Assembly: GCA_914767885.1 (NCBI GenBank)
Contig: CAJZBQ010000060.1
Span: 372,001 to 436,000, forward strand
Length of the DNA stretch: 64,000 nucleotides
From: Blepharisma stoltei
Lineage: Eukaryota; Ciliophora; Heterotrichea; Heterotrichida; Blepharismidae
Reading direction: 5' to 3'
This document shows positions 41,754 through 53,700 of this stretch, piece after piece (the stretch's first letter is position 1; every line of letters begins with the position of its first letter). The translations under genes were made by a program, and so were the position numbers. The notes under the pieces are model-generated. The model had not been told where the DNA came from. It saw nothing but the letters and a program-made list of their open reading frames with translations, and made no database searches.

Positions 41754-44700
41754 TTAATCATTTAGTTGCGTCAGCAATGCAACGCCACGTTTAATCCAAT
41801 GTGCAGGATCTAAATCAGTAGCGAGCTTGAAAAACATGACAAAGTTTGTAGAGTGTCCAGTCGTGCTCAGTTCTCCTCTTCTATCGCTGGTCTTATACAA
41901 TGGACAACTATAATGAGGAAACTTAATAATTTCTACTCCAGGTTTAAGCCAAATCATAGGACATTCAGTAAAAAGCTTCTTTGGCTTCGATTCTGCCAGC
42001 TGTTTCTTCTTATAACTCCATCTTGCACCTTCTAAAAACATTCCAGTTACCAAAACTCCATCCTCAGGCTTCTTAGGGTTATCATCTGCAACTACTTCAT
42101 AATTGAAGTTAATTTCATCAATAGGGATTGTATACTTCCTTGCATAGTTCTGCAGAGCTCCAGTTAAGAAACTTTGTGTGAAGTAAAATCTCGAAATCTC
42201 GTATACCACAGGGGTGCCTTCATTTACCCATTTCTTGAAAAACTCAATCCTCTGCTTTAAATCTCCTATATAGCTTCCTAACGGCTTCAGAGATGGGTAT
42301 GACGCTTTCATCCAAATTTCAGGGACTTTTCCATCAAAAAGAGTACGCAAGGTCGCTTCAATTATAGAGGACATCGGAATTTGTCCTTTAATTGCTTTAA
42401 GTAAGTCTTGAAGAGATGATCTGACAGTTCTGGTGAGATTGTTAAATCTCAAAACTTCTTGTGTTAGAACAGTATTCATGCTTTCTCCATAAGTAGGCGG
42501 GTATTTCTTCTGTGCGTTGTCTTCATCAAGAATTTCTGGAGGGTCAGCCAATATGCCTTCAGCCAGTTTTATAACAGTTTCTTCAACTGAGCTTCCACCT
42601 CCACCTCCTCCGCCTCCACTTGATTGTGTTAGTAGCATCGAGTTGAACATTGAAGTAGCTTCGTTTTGATTTTTAGTAATGTCCGCATTAGAATGGAAGC
42701 CAAATATTCCTGGAGGAGCTATATCAGGAAGTTTTTCTACGAAATCTAAATAGTCTTGGAATTCACCTGTAGGTGGTGCATAATATTCAGAAATTCCTGA
42801 AAACTTGTAATTATCGTCAAATATTTTGTCAGTGTAAAAATCTTCGAGGAGTGTTTTAATGAGCCTTCTGTCTTTATCATCTGTTACTCTTCCTCCGAAG
42901 TTGCACTCACCAGTTAGATAACTGAGAGCTTCGAAAGGCACTTTATCGTATTGGTTCAAGAACATTTGAAGCTGTTGGACACTGATTCTTAAATCGGATT
43001 CTGAAAATTCGTAAGGAATGTTCCAGCCTAATGGGCCATAAAGTCTTCTTTCTTGAATAACAGCATTGAAGAAGCATAAGCCAAATAATATTCTATTTTA
43101 TGATATATACGCATATTAAAATTTTTAACGCCATTTTTAAGCCGGACTTATATTAGCGGCATAATTTTTTCCATTCTTTTTCTTTTTTGCAGCTGTTAAA
43201 GAAGTGAGGATCTGATATGAAATCTTTGTTGTAAGACCCTGTGAGATTTGATTTCAGACCTTTAGGAGGTTCATTGGTCATTTTAAGACCGTTTTGCAAT
43301 AAGGTTACAGGGAATTTCGGAGATGGGTATGAAGTCAACCAAAGTCTAAAATCTCTTCCGGTGCCTTTTTGATCAGGAGTTATGCTTTGGACAATTTGTT
43401 CTAGTCTCGGCATCCAACTCACAGCTAAGTGGCAGTTCATCAGCAGCACCCAATCGCCAGTTTCCAGAGATCTATTAATAATTTCTTCTGCAGCCTTTCC
43501 TTGTCCTTGCCCTAGAGATCTTGTTTCTAGTTTTTTGCGCTTATTATCAGCAAAGTTTTGCAGTGCTCGCAATGGATCTGAGCCAGGACTTAAAATGAAA
43601 ATAAGTGGGGCTGTTCTGCTAGAATCTTTATATATGTCTTTAAGCTTAAGAGTTGAAGAAACAGTGAACTCTCTCCCAAGTCTTTTGGCGACAAACTCAA
43701 TGGTGGCAGCTACTATAGAATCTGGTCTTAAGGATCTAAGAACTAGCAGCTTTTCGAAGTCATTTAAAAATGTATGCCATTTTCCTGGGAAGTGGCAATC
43801 AAAAGGCTTTGGATTATCGAAAATTGCTTTCCAGGCTGAAATATTGTCTCTTATGTCATAGAAGAACCCTTGGAATCTGGGGAGATCGCTAAGTCTGCAA
43901 AACTCTGCCCACGATTTATCAAGTAGCCAATCTGCATCAGGCTTTTCAGGCAGTTTCTCATCAAGCCCAATACCTCCTGTCATTAAAAACCTCAGTTCTG
44001 CTATATCAAGCTCTTTATTATACTCCATAAATTTCAATGTCAAATTGAATGCGAACAACAGGCGGTCTTTTTCGAATAAAGATCTGCAAATATTTGAGTA
44101 AAGGATTTTAGTAAATGTTTTCTGGAGATTTTTCAGTCTTTCTTCTAAGACTTCGTTGGCTTCACTTTCATTGATGGCGCGCAAGAAAAGATTGTTGAAA
44201 AAATCTAGTGAGTATTGATACATAGGGTCAATATTTCCAAGCTCAGTTATGCAGAAGAACAATAAAGCCATACAATCAGAGAAAGGCTTATAGCCCAATC
44301 TAGCTTGATCAATTCTTTCTTCAGTCACCTTGGCATTTTCCTGTTCAGTCTCGATTTGGTTTGATACAACTTTGGATTGTGAAAGAACGCTGATTGCTTC
44401 ATCGTCGTCTAGGATGTTTCCAGATGTGGTGCTCATGATGTGGAGAATTTTATCTTGAATTTGTTTTAGTCTCTTTTGGTTTTCAGCTGTTTGAATAATT
44501 ATATGCTCTTTTGTCCTTGCTAGCTCTGGCTGCTCTTCTGCGACAACTGTGACCAAAAGTTGGTCAGCAAGACCTTCAGGAGTGATCATGAAGTTAATCA
44601 AAGTTACTTTAGTAGACAGCTCAGGCAGGTAGTGGGGGTTTCTTAGTCTTGTTGTGATGTAGAATCGGAAATCTTTGTTATATTCGACGTTGCTTTCTCC

Positions 44701-47700
44701 TAATCTTAGGATATTTTTTACAACTTGTTTAAGCAAAAGTGGCTCAAGACTTGGATCTAGCTCTTCACCAACGTTTTCTAACTCCCCTTTAAATCGAAAA
44801 CAAAAACTGATTCAATTTAAAGCTATGAGTTTATTTTAAGGGAAAAAAATATAAAATTTAAAAATGTCCTAATTTTTATTAATTTTAACAACTAAAGAGT
44901 CTGTTTAAATAGCATTTTGCTTGCACTTATTCCATTAAATTGGGTCAAAAATATAAAAAGAAATTATAAAATTTGTCTCAATTTATTTTGCTCAAAAGCT
45001 AGAAATTTTACTGGCAGTTGTTCCAATTTATAGAGAGTAAGAGAACTGGGTGTCCAAAAGTGATTTTATTTTCTAGAAGCCTTAAGAAATTGTCATCGGT
45101 GAGTTTAAGGACTAGTAAAGTGCCTTCTTTGCCTTCCATTTTTTTAATCCACTTGTTGGCTTGAGATTCTGGATCAATCATTAATGGCCATCTACGAGCT
45201 TTCGAAACAATAATGCCATTTTCAATAGAAAATGAATCTCTAGGCAAACTGTCTATATTCCATGATCTTATTTTCACTGGATCTCCCAAACAGCTTTGCA
45301 GAGAATACACAGCACTGCTTGGAATTCCTCGATTTTTGCAGTCTTGGTTCCACAGCTCTGCAATCTGAGCTCTATAACTTGCTGTAAAAGGACCTAAATA
45401 AGCAATCATTCCAGAAGAGACAAGGACGTCTCCAGTAAGCATAATATATTCTTCACCAAGTCTTTTAGCAAATTCTTTCCAAGCTACTTTTTCTCCTCCT
45501 AAACTTTCAATTAGTTGTTGAGCCCTTGTTAGCCTTCTTTTACAGTCATCGACTTCTTTCTCTAGCCTTTCTTTATTAGCAGTTGTTATATCCAAATCAT
45601 TTTGCAAGGCAGCTACTTTATCTTGAACTTCTTTCAAGGCTGCTTCTTTAACTTCTAAAGCTCTCATATACTTATTATACTCTTCTTCTGCAACAGCTTG
45701 TGCTTTCTGCAAAGGCTCAACTTCTAGATTAACATGATAAAATTTCTCCATAGCTAAAACCCAAGAACATAGACCTGCAGCAGCACTAGAAATTTTGTTT
45801 CTCATATTTTCTGCATTAAACTCTGAATTCTGTACAAATTTCTGCAACTCCTTGATCATTTTTTCAGTCATCCAGCTTTTGTCATAATTTCTCAAATCTT
45901 CCAAGAACTCTGCTCTGCTCAAAACTTTCATTGAAGCGTCCCACCATTGTGGAATCATTTTCATTGTATTTGGATCCTGCTTTCTTGGAGGATCGACTTT
46001 CAATAAAATACAGACAGCTTCCATGACGTCCTTCACAAGTTGAGGTGGGTTTGCCCCTTTTTTCATTTTGCTGATATCGTCTTTGTTCAAGACTTGCAAA
46101 GCATCTAATGCAGCTTGAAGAATGGGCATGCATTCAGCTAAAGCAATGTCGCACTCTCTTTTAATGCCTTCAGCTTTCTCAGCAGCTGCTCTTGCGATTA
46201 GTTCTTCTTTTCTTACAGATTCTTCCATTTCTTCTGCATCTCTCTTTTTCGCCTCTACAATGACCATTTTTTCTTCAGTTGCCTTTTTGGCGTCTTCCAG
46301 CTTAGGCTGCAATTCAATTAATTCTTTTTTCATGCCTTCTACAGACCCTTCAGTAGTGATTAATTTTTCAAACCCAATCTCGAATTTTTGTTTCTCAGTT
46401 AAAACCACCTTTCTGCGCTCGTTTAGGAGAGTTTTGAAAGTTGTGATCATTTCTAAATATGAAGTAGGGGTAACGTAGTAGTGTCTTCTAAGCTGCATAA
46501 GCATTTTGTGGGACCATTCAGTTGTGCTTCTGTGGAACATTTGGCACATCTCTACGCATTGCTCTCGGATGTGGCTTTCCATTTCTATTGCACCTAACAC
46601 TCCCCCCCTCCGTTAGCGAATAAAATCATTAGAAAAAATACCCTTTTTTTCCCAAAAACTGACCCTCCGTAAGCGATCAAAAATTTTTTTAATTGAAAAA
46701 TTTTCTATGGAAAAAATTTTTGATATATAAGTGATAATTATTATAATGAAATCTTGAGCTAATTCTGTTTAATTTTAAACAAATCGCGTTTTAAAACATA
46801 AATTTTACAAATTAAATTAATATTTGCTTTCCAATTCTGCGAATTTAGAATTTTTTTAAATTTCGAAAAAAAAAATTTTTTCTATAAAATTTATATATAA
46901 ATCTTTTTAAAACAAAATTAGCCCCCCTCCGTGAGCGAACAAGATTTTTTTTGTTCGCTTACGAAGGGGGAGTAAGGAATTTTTGGGCAACAGAAACTAA
47001 AGCATCTTGAGGCCATTCAGAAAACCAGTCAATGGTGCAGCAGTTAACAAGAGAAGGGAACATTCTCAGCCTTGTCCTAAAAGCCTCACCGATTGGAGAG
47101 AAACAAAGAACAATGTGAAGCATCTTTTTGCATCTTTCAACAAAGTAAGTATATAGCTGCGCAATAGTACCATCAGGGGCTTTCCCTTCAGCTCTTGCAT
47201 ATGGCCTGACCATTTCTACAACTTCAATTTTTTCTTCATGAGGGTAAAGATTAGGCACTTCTCCTGTGTTCAGTAAAGTGTTGATGTCTTCTAAGAAACT
47301 TTTATCCTTGATGTGAGAATCAGTAAATAGGAATACGCATTGAGCTCCAGTGCCACCTGCTTTTCTTAAGAAGCTCTTCAAGTCTTCTCTCCATTCATTT
47401 TTCCCATAATTTTTAGTCAGCTCAATTTGGACAATTTCATATTCTGCTAAGCTTGCAGCTAGTCTCGTCACACTTTGTCGGCCAGATCCGCCAACACCTA
47501 TTAAAAGAGCATGGCCTCCAGGCTGGTTAAGTACTCTTGAAATTCTACACAAATGCTCGATTGCAAAGGCAAATAGCACTAGGTCCATAGGCTTAGTGGA
47601 AGTCGAGTTATAAAATTCCAATGCAACTTCGCAGTTTTTAGTGAGTGTGACAAGGTCAGTCATTTCAGAATAACGCTTTGGAGCTCCAGGAGGAGTTAAT

Positions 47701-50700
47701 AAATACCCAAACATCAGTCCTCTAATTTCATCTAAAGTTTCAACTTTTCCGTTTTTGTCGATGTCAAGATGATTGAAAATGGTGTCAAAATTGAAGCCAA
47801 AAATTCTTTTGGTTGATTCTCTTATATGGTGCAAAAGCCATATTCTGTCATCATCATCAACTAGACGATCTCCGAAGACTCTTAATATTTCATGGACCCA
47901 TAGTCTAACAACTTGGTCTGTTTCTGATATAGTTACTGAGTCAGACATGCATATACCCAAAATAACTTTAGAGAAATCTCTCAAGTTGAAGGTATAATGG
48001 CTCTTCAATGGAGTCGGTAAGAGTTTTTCCATAGCTGTTTTATAAATATCCCTGCTTGCTTGAACGATTTTATTTTCGACTTTGGTGATGTTTTCTCCAA
48101 ATTTATTATTCGCGAAAAACCAATGCAGAATGCTGCTGAAAATTCTTAAAAGTGTGTCATCCTCGAAATCAGCCAAAGAAATCATACAAAGATGGTTTTG
48201 GAATCTGGGAGTAATAAAAGTTCTGCCACCTCCTGGAGGACCCATAGCGGTAACAAATCTCCAATCAATGATAGTTTTAAAAGTGTTGTCTTTTCTTTCA
48301 TACCATCCTCCTTGATCTAGAAGTTGTCTTAAAATTTCAATAGGTGGCTGAGCTCCATACTCTTCTTTTTCTGGCATATTCAAATCATCAACAAAAATAA
48401 CGCAGATCTTTTCTGGAGGAGGGCCGTACAGACCTCTTTTACCACGTTTAACGTCAACTTTACCATCAATTGTGTCTTGGACTTGATTTGCAGTGGTTTG
48501 TGCACTGAATCCGATTTCAGAATTTATGTACTTTGTCTGGTCCAGTTTATTAAGGATCACATCTTTCACATAAATGGTTTTGCCTGTACCTGTATTTCCA
48601 CAGAATAAAAATGGAATTCCTGCTTTTAACAGTCTCTCTAATAAATAAGTGTACCTGACAGTATCTACTGTTGAAACGACAACTTCATTAGGAAGCAAAT
48701 TCTTTGGAATATCTGCATTTATATCAGTAATTCCTGCTTCAGTCCAATGTCTCCACTGCATTTGATCAGCAAGGAAAATGAAGTCATAGTAAGAACCATT
48801 TTCAGGGATGCTTGGCTGTATTTTTTTGCCTTTGTTCTTTATTTCTGCTACATCTCCATTGAGAATCCTCCTCAGCCAAATGTTGAAATTTCTCCTATCA
48901 GCTGACACAACCGCGGCTCCAAGTGACCAAGTTATTGCGAAAACAAAGAAGCAGTCAATGATTTTGATCCTGTCCTTTTCTTCAATTGCATCAAATGCAT
49001 CTTGATCATTAAACATTTTTAAGAAATCTGAAAAAATGTGCAGGCACGACATAACAAGATTTTGCCTCATCATTGGCGCTGTCAGCTTCATTTTCGTTTC
49101 AATTTGTTTGAGGGTTGGCTCAATCAGCCAGTCAACTAGTAAAGAAACTTCTAAATCCTCGTTATCTAAAAAGGTGTGAGGAAGAGAAGAATTTCTCCAG
49201 CTTTGGAAGAGAGGTTCCCAGCCAAGCCTATGGGGCTCGAGATAAATCATACCGCAACGACTGACTGTAGCTGGAGAAGCCACTGCTAGATCCATTGGTT
49301 CGAAAATTAAATTCATGTTGTTTGACATTGCAACGATTTCTCCACTTGTTAAACAAAGCTTCTTGTTGTCATCAAGGACTGTATTCATGTTTTCAATCCA
49401 TATAGCGTCGACAGGACCGTCAAAGTGCATCCATTTTCTTTGGTTGGACTCATTTCTTGCGAAATCTTTGAAGCCAGCTGCTAAGACGCCATCTTGCCAA
49501 TCTTTGCTGACCTCATCAAAAGAGCCGTATAGCTGTTTCATGGTGATTGACTTAGGGTTGAGGCTAAATATTAGCACTTCATTTTCATTCATTTGTCCTT
49601 TGTGGGCAAGCTCAGTAAGAGCAGCAGCTAAGACTTTCAGAGCTGAGGATTTCCCTGCAAATGGCAGGCCGACAACCATGAGACCATGCCTGACATTAAC
49701 CATTTCAAAGATCTGGATGACTTTCATGACGAAATACTCGTTCCATTGCAAGTTCATAAGCTGGCTTTGGTTTTGTAAAGATTCTAATAGCAGCGCATAA
49801 TCAGGCTCAGGAAGTTTGATACCTGGGAATAGATCTGAAATGATACCTTCAAAGAGTGGCAAGTCGTGAGACAAGAATTTAGCCAAGTTGACGTCGTTAA
49901 TTGATCTAAGCATCAGCACACTCTCATTTTCTGTAGGATATTTTCTCTTAAGAGCTCCTGCAGCTAGCAGCACAGACTTGACAGCTCTCATACCATAATC
50001 GTAATGTTTTTGACTGGAAAGCTGTTCTGAACACAATTTATAGGTAGCCACAATTTTTTGAGCCAAAGCTCTTGCATCTTGGAATCCATAAGAATAAAGA
50101 ACGTTTTCAGCAATGAGAGAATAGTCAGGAACCATCATAGCTACAGTTCTAAACAAAGCCTTCAAGTTATCAGGAAGCTCGCTTCTGCCAGCATACCCTG
50201 GGTTCATAGTGATAAAGCAGTTACAGGTTTTCTTTAAAATGAGCTCAGTACCTTCAAATTTAAATTCTGGCTTTCCTTCTCTCAGAGCGTTTTGAATAGT
50301 AAGCAGCTGCTGAGCAACCACAGAAAGCACTTCAGGGTCAATTCTGTTAAACTCATCAAAGCAACTCCACCCACCTGTGGCAGCAAGTCCTTTGAAAAAC
50401 TTGCCCATAGCTTCAAAATCTAGACCATCAGAGCAGTTGAAGACGACACACATACGAGCCATAGCCTTTGCAAGATCTTTAACGGTTTCTGTTTTTCCAG
50501 TTCCTGCTGGCCCTTCAGGTGCTCCACCATAAGTAAGATGGACAGCTCCACAAAGTGTTCTATAGCATCTATCAGTCAAAGGTGTGATGACCAACCTTTC
50601 AGAGTTTCCAAGGTATTCATAATTGTAGCTTAGTTCAGCATTGATCACTCTAACCAAAGTATTTTCATTTTCCCAATAATAACGCAGCTGTGAAAGCCAC

Positions 50701-53700
50701 GCAAAGTCACTTCTGTCTTCGATTCCACTCTGAGCAAGCTCAGTAATAACATCTCTGCAATGGACATCCAGCACGATCATAGCTTTTAGCGTGCATCTCA
50801 CCAAATCTGGAATGTCTCCTCTGACTAAATTCACGATATCTAAAAACAGCTTATTGCACTCAGTAACATATTCCTGAAGTCCCAATTTTCCTGAAGAGCT
50901 TAGCTTGTCTTCAGCTCCTCTTGTCCAAAATGTCATGCTAGCACATAACACTGCTTGGCCTTTATGCAGAGAAACCCAATCTTTTCTATCTCTTTTCGGA
51001 TAGTCATTCAAAGCTTTGTAAATGATGTCTCTTGTGCTTTTAATCATGCAGTCTTCAACTTCAATCAGCCATTTTTCAACAGCTCCTTCAGCCATAGCAG
51101 GGTCAATGACTCTGATGAACTCTACAACTTCTCCTTCTTGAGAAATCATGGCAGTGATTTTCTGTTCATCGTCAAATCGCAGACTCTTTATGCCTTCAAA
51201 ACATTTTTTTAAATGGGGCTGGACCTTTGTGGCATCTCTTGTTTCTTTGAGGATTGAAATTAGTTCTTCATTAGTCAAGAAGAAGAATCTTGGGAAGAAC
51301 AGACGCTTTTTCTCTAGATAACTGTTGAGTTCTCTCTGAACTATTTCTAGTCTTTCATGGCAGTAGTTTAAAGTGTCAAAAATATTGTCAATTCGGGTCA
51401 CAACAGTTACTGTCATGTCACGGTGAGTTTGGTCCATAAGACGATGCCATTGAGAATCGACTTCTTTGAATAGAGCTGCCTCTTTAAATAGCTGCTTTTG
51501 GATGTCAGCACTTGCAAAAACTGGCTCAAGTACAATCCACAAGCTTTGGACCTTAATCCAAACAGCTATAACTTTATTTGTCAGTGAAAGCCACTCATCC
51601 CATGCATTGATCCTATCGAGATAAACTGCTGCAAATGGAGAACCTTTCATTGTTTGGGTTGTCAAGATCTGCTCTTCCAGCAATGTCTGCACAATTTCAA
51701 TACCTGAGCCTAAATGTATATAAGTTCTAGTTTCTCCCCATTCTTTCAGCTCGAATTTAATAGGGTCCCAATCTCTTTCCATTTTTTCTAGCATTTTATA
51801 GTTGCTGAATTCTCTGGCAGCAGCCATTGCAATTTCTTCGACTTCTTCAAAATGCTCTTCAAAGTCCATGTTTTGGAACTGCTTAAATGTGGTGTGATCA
51901 GTGATTCTGAACTCTTGGTTTATTATTTTCGAAATTCGGTCAAAATGCCTTTCTTCTAAACCTTTGGTGGAAACTATTTTCATAACAGGGATTTTCTTCA
52001 TAAGGTTGTCTATGTCTTGCAATGTGAGCATAGCGACGTCAACTAGTTTTGGAGCCTTTTCTTTAAGAGAGTATAAAAGCTTTTTGGCAGCTCCTTGCAT
52101 TTGTTTGGCTTCTCTTTCGATTTCATCAGGGTCGAGCTCTTTTACAAGGGTTTGGGTCCATGCATCAGTTCTTTCTTTGGTCATGCTGACTAGTCTCCAT
52201 AGCTCGTCATGAGGCTTAATGTTTCTTTGAACTTCTTCAAGCTTCGTGAACTCCATAGGTGTCCATCCCAGCAGCTCCTCTTTGAGGTTGATTTCTTTCA
52301 TTTTTTCTTCAGCTTCTTCTAGCCTTTGTTTAAGATTTGCGATGGTTTTAACGTGCTCTTTGCTTTCTGACCTATCACTGATGTCTTTAAGTCTGCTGAT
52401 TTCAAGTTCAATTGAATTAAGCTTTTCATACATAAAAATGGTGAGATAAGTGCATTCGACTTCTTGACACGATTTTTTAAACTTATACTGAGACACTGGC
52501 TGAGAAGCCAGTCAAAGATTCAGGTTTGATATGGCTTTATGTATTTAGGGTAGGTTTTTGACTCAGCTCCTATGGTTAGAAAGGGATAACCTAGTAGTGT
52601 TTTCGAAACACCCTTAAAGTGAAATTTTAGCCGCGATACTAAGAGTTGTGGCCCGGGCCTAGGAACTGAGCTTTTTTAACTGTAGCAGCTGAGATCGGTA
52701 TAAGCACCCGCAAGACTCTGGATTTTTCCTGAATCAAGCGGCTGTCCAATGGGCCCGCAGCAGGATTGCAGAAATATATAGTCTCATCACTCAAAATTGG
52801 AGTCCTTAACCGGACAAGGATGAGGCGTACTCCCTCGTGCACACTCATTTCACATTGGTAATATGGCGGATCCTAGAGGAGAAAAAGATGGTCCACCTCA
52901 GTTATCATCTCGGCCGATCATGCAGAGGCGTAGGCTTCGTAAAGCGGATGAACCCTTCAAAGTTCTTGGTGACTGAGTGATCAATAAGGCACTCTGCCCG
53001 TCTGCAAATTAAGATAATGAATTAAGCTCTTCACCGAAGTTTTTGCGGATTTCTCTGAGCTGATTATTTAATGCATCTTTAGAATTTTGCAAAGAAAGCT
53101 CGATTTCTTGCATTCTGCCCATGATGGTCTTTACCCAAAAATTGCATTGGCCTAGAGGTGCAAGATCTTCTTCTCCTACATTAAACGGAGAATCATACAA
53201 CATTTTGAACCATTCTTTAGTATCATTATATTCTTGGAATAAATTAGGGATAATTTGTTCTCTGCATTTGTCTTTGTAGCTCTCATGCTCTACAAGTTTT
53301 TCTTCAGTGTCTGCTTTCGTACTATAAAATTCACTTATTGTTTGGAATTCCTTATAAATAGATGTAGCTCTATCAGCATTCTTGGTGAGAATGGCTTTAT
53401 TTAAAGTGAAAACAATATCATCACAGTCTTTGCAAAGCTGCTTATTTATATCTCCACACTCAACCTCAATCATATTCAGCCTTATTCTGACAGGACATTC
53501 TCTTCTAATTTCTCTTTCAATTGTCTCATACCTCTCAATTAATTCTCTGTACTCATTTCTTGAGTGTTCTTCATGGATAAATTGCTCAATATATCTCCTA
53601 TCTGTCAGCAAATTTGTATATTTTTCATATAGCTTCAAAGACTCTAAAGCAATGTCCAAATTTTTTCTTATGATGTGCTTTATTTGTTTGGAAGAATTTA

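Noticed and set aside
46122-46478. Long open frames antisense to dynein and CFAP36
   Set aside because: They mirror coding strands rich in Glu/Lys and lack independent features.
52424-52496. Upstream start MSQYKFKKSCQEVEC for the dynein middle part
   Set aside because: It is read from inside the retroposon; excision joins the dynein frame directly as EELNSIELEI.
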